From: Pleurotus ostreatus/Saccharomyces cerevisiae fusant
Taxonomy: Eukaryota > Opisthokonta
Length of the DNA stretch: 22,969 nucleotides
NCBI GenBank assembly: GCA_024196135.1
Contig: JAMQCK010000439.1
Location: forward strand, 1-22,969
Reading direction: 5' to 3'
Below are positions 9,431 to 22,969 of the stretch, piece after piece. Position 1 is the first letter of the stretch. Each line of letters starts with the position of its first letter. Below the pieces are notes generated by a model that saw only the letters and a program-made list of their open reading frames with translations, was not told where the DNA came from and ran no database searches. Both the position numbers and the translations under genes were made by a program.

Positions 9431-10784
9431 TTACAGCAAAAGACGCCCGAACTTGCCGTCGCGCTTGGCGCGGGCGGCCATGTTCGTGTTGTACCGAGCG
9501 GTGCTCAGGCAGGTGTCGCGCGTCGCGCCGCAGCCGGTCCAGTCGGGGTTCGGCTGCGACTTGGCGATGCACTGGTTGTACTCGTTCATGCAGACGTTGG
9601 CGTCGCCGGTCGCGGGCGCGGACGCGGCAGAGGTGGTCGCGGCGGGGGCGGAGGTGGCGGCAGCAGACGTCGAGGCGGCGGCGGAGGTCGTGGGCGCGGC
9701 GGAGGTCGATGGTGCGGCGGAGGTGGCAGCGGCGCTGGTGGACGGCTCCGCGGGGGCGGCGCTAGACGAGGGCTCGGCGGGCACGGAGGAAGCGGCGGCG
9801 GAGGTGGCGGGGGCAGAGGAAGCGGCAGGGGCGGACGACTGAGCGGCAGAAGTGGCAGGGGCAGAGGTCGCAGCCGCGGAGGTCGAGGCAGCGGCAGAGG
9901 TGGACACAGCGGCCGAGGTCGCCGCACCACCCGAAGAGCTACCCTCCTGCGCCGTGTCGTAGCTCGCCGACCCATCCCACACCGCCGGGCCCGGGATTAC
10001 ATACGTCGACGCGTCCGTGCCATAGATGTTGAACTGAATGCCCGGCGTCGTGTCCGTGTACGCGCCCGGGAACGCAACGCCCGCGGGGAGCGTCGTGCTG
10101 CCGCCGGTCGCGACCGTGATCTGCGAGCAGCTCGGGTAGAGCTGGATGCCGCGCGCCGAGTTCGACGCGAGGCCGTCCGCCTCGTGCAGCGCGAGGATCT
10201 CCGCGCGGAAGAGGTAGTCGCCGGGCGCGACGGACGAGGGGATCGTGAAGTCGAACTTGCCGCCGTCGGCGATGAGCTTCTCGACCGCCCACTGGCCGTT
10301 CTCGTAGCCCATCTCGCCGATCTTGACCCACACGTTGCCCTCGCCGTTGGACTCGAGGGGCGCGAGGTAGGCGACGATGGGGCCCTTGTGCGAGGCGTCG
10401 ATGATGTCGTCGCCGCTAATTTAAAGGTGAGTGATGAATGATAGGGCAGGTAGGGGCGACTTACCGGGTGTTGTGGAACCACTCAGTGCTGACGGTAGAG
10501 CCGGCGTTGACGGAGACCTTCTGGGGAACCGCGACGTTGTTGACGTTGCAGGCAACATCAGCGCTGGTCAAGTCCTTGACCGGGCTGTTGCTGGGGGGCT
10601 GACGAATGTAGACACCTCCACCCTCGCCTGAGTTGTATTGTCAGCGCTCGCGCTTAGCTCGCTACAAACGGGGAAACTCACCCTGGTCAACACCGTCGAC
10701 CCAAAGGGAGAAAACGCGAGTGTGGGCCGAGACAGAGCCAATGAAGGCGCTGGCAAGGAGAGGAGCGATCAAAGAGTACTTCAT
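9431..10784 (-). CDS. AA9 (former GH61) lytic polysaccharide monooxygenase with C-terminal Cys module
   Basis: Minus-strand exons 10784-10682, 10627-10465 and 10415-9431 give 416 aa. The product is a secreted copper enzyme that oxidatively cleaves cellulose or related glucans. A signal peptide ([20 protein letters not shown]) ends just before His21, which becomes the N-terminal copper ligand of the histidine brace. The second ligand is H98 in DASHKGP, mature position 78. H166, Q180 and axial Y182 (IQLYPSC) complete the AA9 active site, and C61 with C185 can form the family disulphide. The catalytic domain ends near residue 240. A linker of Ala, Ser, Thr and Pro (about 246-360) leads to a small module with C364, C371, C384 and C391 and a basic tail; it is not a CBM1. 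The stop is TAA at 9433-9431. Start is fixed by the signal peptide. Confidence 0.95.
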
Positions 10785-10982
10785 AGTGCAAATGATTCAG
10801 AAGAGGGGCGTGTAGTGATCAAAAACAGAGGCTGCTGCTTGAGCTTCCGAGAGGACGTGCTGTATACAGAGAAAGACACAGAGAGCGCTGGGCCGGGAGG
10901 TAACGAGAGAGCCGGGAAAACGAAAGTGGGGGGAACGAGAGAGGGGTGACGATTGGTGAGGACTGGTCGAGCGCGCGCCCGG

Positions 10983-10990
10983 CTTATATA
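10983..10990 (-). promoter_or_regulatory. TATA box of the AA9 gene
   Basis: The minus strand reads TATATAAG about 200 nt upstream of the AA9 start codon, followed by a C/T-rich leader. A TATA box fits a strongly inducible secreted enzyme. GTGGGG at 10926-10931 fits the loose SYGGRG consensus of CreA/Mig1 carbon repressors, but that consensus is short and occurs often by chance. Confidence 0.55.
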
Positions 10991-12177
10991 GTGCCTCGTC
11001 AGGCCCGGGGCGGTCGATGCTGGGTGGGCCATATGCGCGAGGCTGGCAACGAGCATGATGGGTTGATTTCCAACGGCGGCCTGGCGCTCAAATGCCTCTC
11101 CTGGGGCCGGGCCGAGCGCGGTGCGTCCGAGCGGCGGACGGGTTGAGGTTGCGGCAGCGAATGAGAGCGCACGGAGCTCAGCGGTCGGATGGGCACGCTT
11201 GATGCGCGCGCAGTGTGCGAGATCCCGAGTGCGACGAGCGTGCGGGATCGACCAGGGAGGCGCGCACTTCTAGACACTTCTTCACGGCGAGGCGGTCTGG
11301 GCTTGAATGGACGAACATGAAAACTCCCACCGTCTCGAGGGATTCCCACCGTTTCTGGTCGCAAGGGTGCCTTGTTTCTCGGTGTAACCACGGGTTGCAA
11401 TTGACAGAGGGAGGAAGTTGGCAGGACGACGCCACGTGGAATCCATTATCTTCCGACCGCGTTCCTTGAGCAGGAACGCCGAATGGTCTCCCGTCGCAGC
11501 CTGCCGGGACCTGGGATTATTGATCTCATTGAGTCCGCTGCGTCACTTTGAATGACAGCCAGGGGGTGTTAGACAGCAGGGGACGGATCGCGAGGGGCGA
11601 CAGGACGGAGAAACTTGGCATCGACGCTGGGATGAGCGAGGGACGTTTGTCACGAAACGGTTGAAGACCCACGTGGTGTGACTGGGACAAACACATCCCA
11701 ACAAAAGTTGAACTTGCGGGTCCTTTGGCCGACGTAAACTCGAGGCTTCGAAGGACTCTATACAGAAAGAAGTGACGCGTGACTGTAGCCGGGGACGAGA
11801 TTGCAGTTTCCTCGCATGATGGGACTGCAGTCTTGCATAACAGTCGCTGCATATACTTTGACAGAAGCACCATATTTCCAGCTAAAGAACCAGGGCAATT
11901 ATGCAGAGTAAGTTACGCGGTAATGCGAGCGCTACTTTTGCTCAGTGCGCGCCCAGAAGCCGAGAGATGTCGGCGATGGGAGACAGTACATTGCCAGTAC
12001 TGTACAGTACATACACTAGGTAAACCCAGCCCGGGGAAGGCACCAAGCGGGCGTTGATACAAGATGGTGTCGAGCCTGGGAGCACCAGGCAGGGCGCTAT
12101 GTAGGTACGTACGTATCCCACTCTATGTATACCGTAGCCGGCCGAGAAACAGGGTCGCAGACGCTAAGTAGGCCGAC

Positions 12178-12270
12178 AGTAAAGCGCGATGTAAGTCGGC
12201 CGTGATCACAGTGAACTGGCCGTAAAGCACGATGTAAATCGGCCGTAATCACAGTGAACTGGCCGTAAAA
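12178..12270. repeat. 43-bp direct tandem repeat, two copies plus start of a third
   Basis: Copies at 12178-12220 and 12221-12263 differ at only a few positions; both contain CGATGTAA, TCGGCCGT and ATCACAGTGAACTGGC. The next bases (CGTAAA) begin a third copy. The array lies between the Rheb 3' end and the AA9 promoter, not in any exon. Confidence 0.85.
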
Positions 12271-12566
12271 AGTCTAGGGATAAATAAGGAAGAGAAAAGA
12301 TGCAGGAGGAGAAGGAAAGAGAAACAAATATTAAACATTTGTCGTAAGTACGGTGAATGGCGGTTGCGATCGACGTGGGGACGATGCGGGTCGAAGCGGG
12401 ATACGTGGACCGAGTCTCCCATGAGGAAGTCGGGGTGGGTGGGAGCGGTAGAGGGTAAATGCGAGCGGTTGTAGGGGCTGAGGTGTATGAATGCGATGCG
12501 AGGGTGCGAGGTGCGTGCGTGGTTGGATGTATAGGGTACCGCGTCGAGGGGTTCTCGGGTGCGCAA

Positions 12567-13630
12567 TTACATAACAGTGCAGGATTTCGCTGGCGGCTCC
12601 GACTGTGAGGGCGAGGTCCGCTTTTCGATCTCGGCTAGGCATAGATCAAACACCTTGTCTGCGGGCGGGGTCAGCAGGGCGACACGGCGTGTGGTGTTGA
12701 GGGGAGGGAGGTGGCAAGGGGAAGGGAAGGAGGTGGCACGATCAGCTGAGATGGAATATTATGTACTCACCAACGTTGACATTATTCTTCGCGCTCGTTT
12801 CTACCCAGGCGGCGTTGTGTTCGTGTGCGACCTTCTCGCCCTCGACAGCGTCTACTTGGCGGCTAACAGCGATGTGAGCATTCGTCCCAAATTGTAGATC
12901 GAAAGGTGAAGGCGTGTTGGCGAGCAAGATGTCGAGGAAAGATGAGGATGGGTAGAGGAATATGATATGCACCTTTGCGCAAGATCGCTCTTAGACCCTA
13001 CGATCACACATGGGATGTCGGTGACGCCGCAAAAATCGATTATCTTCTCGTGGACGATCCTCACCATCTCCAGCGAGTTCTTCGAGGTGATGGAGTAGAC
13101 GAGCACGTATCCATGGATGCCAATCTGCAATGGGGAAGGGGGAACGAAGGCAGGTGAGGGGTTGCCCACAAGGCATACGACGTGTGCAAAGGAGGTGTAC
13201 GCACCGCATGTTGGGAGTTCAGCGGCGAGTATTCGTCCTACACGAGCGCGCGGTGTCAGCACCTGCATTCCGGGGGACGCGCTCTGAGACACACCTGACC
13301 AGCAGTATCGATAATAGAGAGCTGATATTCCGTGCCATTGTGTTTCACCGTCTTCGTGTGCGAGCTCTCGATGGTCGGGTAGTACGACTCCTGAAACTCG
13401 TTCTCGATGAACTGCCGCACCAGCGACGACTTGCCTGCGCGCCGAACAGACCCATCACGAGAGCGAGGGAGCGAACGAGGCACGCATACGGGTACGGGGC
13501 ACGCGGGAAACGCGGGGAAGCCGTCAGCTGTGTCGTGTGGGAGGGAGGGGGGCGCAGGCTGCTCACCGACTGAGCGGGACCCGAGCACGGCGATCTTGCG
13601 CTTCTTGAGGGAGTCGGCGGAGGGGGCCAT
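12567..13630 (-). CDS. RHB1: Rheb-family small GTPase
   Basis: Minus-strand exons 13630-13567, 13434-13295, 13237-13205, 13124-12973, 12862-12771 and 12658-12567 give 190 aa, the usual Rheb length. Rheb-GTP activates TORC1 growth signalling from endomembranes in many eukaryotes. The P-loop is GSRSVGKSS (17-25), keeping the SRSVGKSS pattern close to Rheb's YRSVGKSS. Switch I has YYPTIESSHTK with T42, switch II DTAGQDEYS with Q68, G5 is ETSAK (151-155), and the C-terminus is CTVM, a CaaX box for farnesylation. The G4 motif reads VGSKSDL, with Ser where most Ras proteins have Asn (NKxD). The 11-codon exon DEYSPLNSQHA is a true micro-exon in phase. Every junction was phase-checked and identity is firm. 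The gene symbol follows fungal usage and is given by homology. Confidence 0.95.
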
Positions 13631-15044
13631 GGTGGTTCAAGACTTGGAGAATGCGGGCAGCGCGCGTCACGGGCGGGAGAGGTCAGGCGGTCACGCAGGC
13701 GTAATCCGCGCACGCTGGGTGGGACTTTGTGCACGTGGCGCTGTGAGCTGCTGTTTCGGGTAATGACGTTCGTCCGCGTGGCGGTGGACCTACAGTTTGC
13801 AGCGTGCCTGACGATCTTCTCTCGAATTCCCTCACTCCGAGCTGCGTCCCAGCAGTATGTTGCGAACTGAACTTGGTTTATCCCTAGTTCTGACCGTATA
13901 TAGTGGCTCGTAGAAAGCGCTGGTCGGCGAAGACCCTTGCTCGCGCGGCAAGGTCAGGGCTTCATGAACTTCATGGGATTCCTTCGAGAGCTCAAATATA
14001 GAGTGCTGCTTTGAAATGTAGATTTCCGAACTTTGAAAGCCACGCTATTGACATCCTCCTGTGGGCGTTTTCCTATTTTTCTTTTCATCCTTTCCTTTCG
14101 GGACAGATCGAACGCCCGTGCTCCCGTCGATGCAAAGAAGCCATAGTATATCTCTCACAGTAACTGCAAGTCTCAATGTACGTGTAAATTCAGGCAGAAG
14201 GAAAGCAGGCGGGGCAATTATCGGCAGGGTATGCTGTACAAGTTTGTTCAGAGGGTTCCCCTTGCAGGATAAGGCTCCGTGGAGGTTAGATACGGTGATC
14301 GGTGGCGCAAAGATGCAGTAAGTATACCGGACCCCGCGAGCCTGAGTTGACAGCGTCTCCCATCGCAGTCGTTCGCGCCAAAGTGTTTGTTTGCGCCTTG
14401 CCCTCGTGTCGATCCCGTGATCACGGCGCTCGGGCCGAGCGGGGTTCATAAGGGCAGGGCCTTCGCGTCGTCCTCTTCCCTTCCGTCCCCCATCTCCCCC
14501 CTCTCATGGACGCGTTCTCTGGCGCTTCTCCTCTGATTCGTACCTGTCTGCCTCTGATTCCTTGCTCGTGAGCCTTTCTCCCTGCACTCTCCCGTACACG
14601 AGCAGCTTGCCATCGTCGCGCTACATATCGCTCGCCAACGCCACCCCTTTGTCGCCAACTCCTTTATCGTCACCGTCACCCTTAATCGACCAATATACTG
14701 TCCTCCATAAGCGCTGCTAACCCCAGGCGCGCCAAGCCCGCTCGCACTTTCTCGGCAGCAGCAAAACCAGCAAGTATCTTCATCAATTCCCTCAATCGCT
14801 CGTCAACATCCTCGATGACTCGTCCACATTTTCTAAACTTCCTTCGACGAGGTCAAACCTCCATTCGATGCCCAGGTTTTCCTTCCAAATTGGGGCATTC
14901 AAACTTACCGTCGGCGCCCCCTTCCCTTTGGCGTCATCAAAACCGGTACCCCATTTGACGGGACGCCTTCCCACCTTGTGTAAAGGTCGCGTGCCTCGAC
15001 GCGTTCTTCTTTCCTTCAAGTCTCACTTTCGAGATCAAGGCGCA

Positions 15045-15108
15045 CTTTCGCGATGTCAAGACACGCCTTTGCGATGTCAAGACACACCTTTGCGATGCCA
15101 AGACACAC
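15045..15108 (+). repeat. 21-bp tandem repeat
   Basis: Three copies at 15045-15065, 15067-15087 and 15088-15108 share CTTTGCGATGTCAAGACACA with single changes. Weaker, shorter relatives (CTTTCGAGA...AA) occur at about 15026-15040 and 15160-15172. It lies in a stretch without a recognised gene. Confidence 0.8.
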
Positions 15109-15748
15109 CTCTGATGTCAGGACCCTCACCGAACTCGGCGACTTTCAAAACCCGCTTTCGAGACCAAACGACCCGCCCGCCGACACTCGCCAGATCGGTT
15201 CTCTGGACCCGGCCCCAAGGTCCAGCGCTTTCCTCGATAACTATGAAAGCCCTAACAGTCAGAGGACCGCACACGAGACTCAACGCGAGCGAGGACCCTA
15301 CGCGATACTCGACACGAAGGAGAAAGACTCGACACGAGCTATGAGCAAGCCTCAACACAAGCAAGGAGCCTCAAGACCGCGGCACGGAGTGAGAGCAAGG
15401 AGCGAAGCGAGCAAGGAGCAAGACTCAGAGCGCGTTACGACGGTGTGCCCGAGATTTCGTGCCAACAGATTCCAGGCTCGAATTACGAGCTCACGTCGTC
15501 GTCGGTACGCCCACCATGGCATCTGCTCCAACCACACCCCGCACCATGCGCGCTCAGGCTCTCCTCTGGACGCACTATACTTGCGAGCTCAAGCACGGCC
15601 GACACAGAGGGCTACCTGCGCTCCAGAGCCCACGCAGCGCTTCCGAGCTCAACCTTGCTGAGGCGCGTAGACCGGGGCACAAAAGGGAAGGAAGGCGAGA
15701 TGTATTGAGTCGAGGGCAGGGAATTGATGGCGAGGGTAGGAAAGGAAG

Positions 15749-15792
15749 GGTTTTACGTGCCCGCCATGCGAGGGTTCTACGTGCTCGCTATG
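15749..15792 (+). repeat. 22-bp direct repeat
   Basis: The words GGGTTTTACGTGCCCGCCAT and GGGTTCTACGTGCTCGCTAT follow each other directly with the same flanking bases, giving two copies of about 22 bp. No gene is recognised here. Confidence 0.6.
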
Positions 15793-16199
15793 TGTTCTCT
15801 TTGGTTCGATGGATAGACGGTGCTTTGGATCTTCGTTGTGACCCTTGAGAGGTGTTCGTCGAAAGCAAAATTATTCAGGCGGAGCTGGACGGCCTCCAAC
15901 TATTCTTTCGAGCCAGCAAGTCGACCGTCGCGCGCGCAAGTTGCACATCCCACACCCTCACGCTTGTGTAGGGAACACAGAGTTTCAAATACATAAAGCA
16001 CACAAGCGAGAATACAAACTTCTGAACCTTTTAACACGACTTCTTCACCGTTTTGACATGACTTCTCTCGGCGACTTTTCCATCAAGTCTTTTCCCTGAA
16101 TCGTCGTCCCTCCTCCTCGTCACCGCCTCATTCAGCCGCTCTTTGCGGCGACTACACCCTCCCCACCGCCGCATTCAGCTGCTCTTCTTCACTCATCCC

Positions 16200-22910
<6,711 letters not shown>

Positions 22911-22969
22911 CTGGAGGGGGGGGGGGGGTAGTTGGTTTGTATTGGGTGTGTCAATTGAAATGAACACAA

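Larger units (their letters stand above)
10785..12566. other. Long non-coding region upstream of AA9 and downstream of Rheb
   Basis: Both flanking genes are minus strand, so the left part (about 10785-11400) is the AA9 promoter and 5' leader and the right end is the Rheb 3' flank. The middle holds no recognisable protein. Small structures are a perfect 14-bp palindrome at 11997-12010 (GTACTGTACAGTAC) next to other AGTAC words, a TACGTACGTA palindrome at 12106-12115, and a 43-bp direct repeat described separately. The Rheb-proximal end (about 12280-12340) is A-rich on the plus strand, T-rich in the transcript sense. Confidence 0.5.
13631..16199. other. 2.6-kb region with no recognised gene
   Basis: The left part is the upstream region of the minus-strand Rheb gene; the right end is the 3' flank of the DAHP synthase gene. 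Several open frames of 70-200 codons exist (for example 14045-14449 minus, 14868-15344 plus, 15053-15661 plus), but none has a motif I recognise, and the last two run through a short tandem repeat and low-complexity GA/CA-rich sequence. Spliced small genes cannot be excluded. I found no tRNA, no transposon protein and no terminal repeats. Confidence 0.45.

Noticed and set aside
9359..10441. 360-codon plus-strand frame, Gly/Arg-rich, antisense to the AA9 gene
   Set aside because: It is the complement of the Ala/Ser/Thr/Pro linker and GC-rich codons of the LPMO; the minus-strand frame has signal peptide, copper ligands and introns in phase.

Overview
The window is nuclear DNA of a filamentous basidiomycete, most likely a wood- or litter-decaying Agaricomycete. 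The evidence is high GC, genes broken by many GT-AG introns with GTGAGT-type donors and CTAAC/CTGAC branch sites, and a secreted AA9 lytic polysaccharide monooxygenase. I rebuilt all gene models by hand by joining exons at splice sites and checking phase at every junction; no transcript data were available.

Layout from left to right. (1) A minus-strand reading frame of 262 codons starts at 788 and runs off the left edge; its last third resembles the region before the reverse-transcriptase domain of non-LTR retrotransposon proteins of mushrooms (tentative). (2) 991-3534, plus: a 9-exon SWI/SNF-RSC subunit of the BAF60/SMARCD/Rsc6 family with a SWIB domain. (3) 3893-7108, plus: an 8-exon BAR-SH3 adaptor of 751 aa with a CxxC tail. 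(4) 7624-9002, plus: an 8-exon LCL3-type membrane-anchored thermonuclease of 292 aa. (5) 9431-10784, minus: a 3-exon AA9 LPMO of 416 aa with signal peptide, complete copper site, long Ala/Ser/Thr/Pro linker and an unusual C-terminal module with two CX6C motifs. (6) 12567-13630, minus: a 6-exon Rheb GTPase of 190 aa ending in the CaaX box CTVM. (7) 16200 to past the right edge, minus: a class I DAHP synthase (first step of the shikimate pathway), with 13 visible exons coding for 390 aa. These are ordinary dispersed eukaryotic genes: chromatin, membrane traffic, mitochondria, secretion, TORC1 signalling and aromatic amino acids. Nothing indicates an operon or a biosynthetic cluster.

The striking part is the DAHP synthase gene. 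Of its 6,711 visible bases only 1,172 are coding. Eleven of its twelve introns are expanded (181 to 945 nt; the other is 49 nt), and most of the large ones carry their own unrelated minisatellite with a 20-27 bp unit. Several units contain the sense-strand branch-site sequence CTAAC. Sense strands of these introns are extremely C/T-rich, 3' splice sites often end in runs of C before AG, and the template strand holds long G-runs. Despite this every exon is intact, in phase, and keeps the catalytic residues. A similar but smaller event, a 25 bp repeat grown from a 5' splice site, sits in the BAF60 gene.

Regions without a recognised gene are 3535-3892, 7109-7623, 9003-9430, 10785-12566 and 13631-16199; what they hold is described entry by entry.
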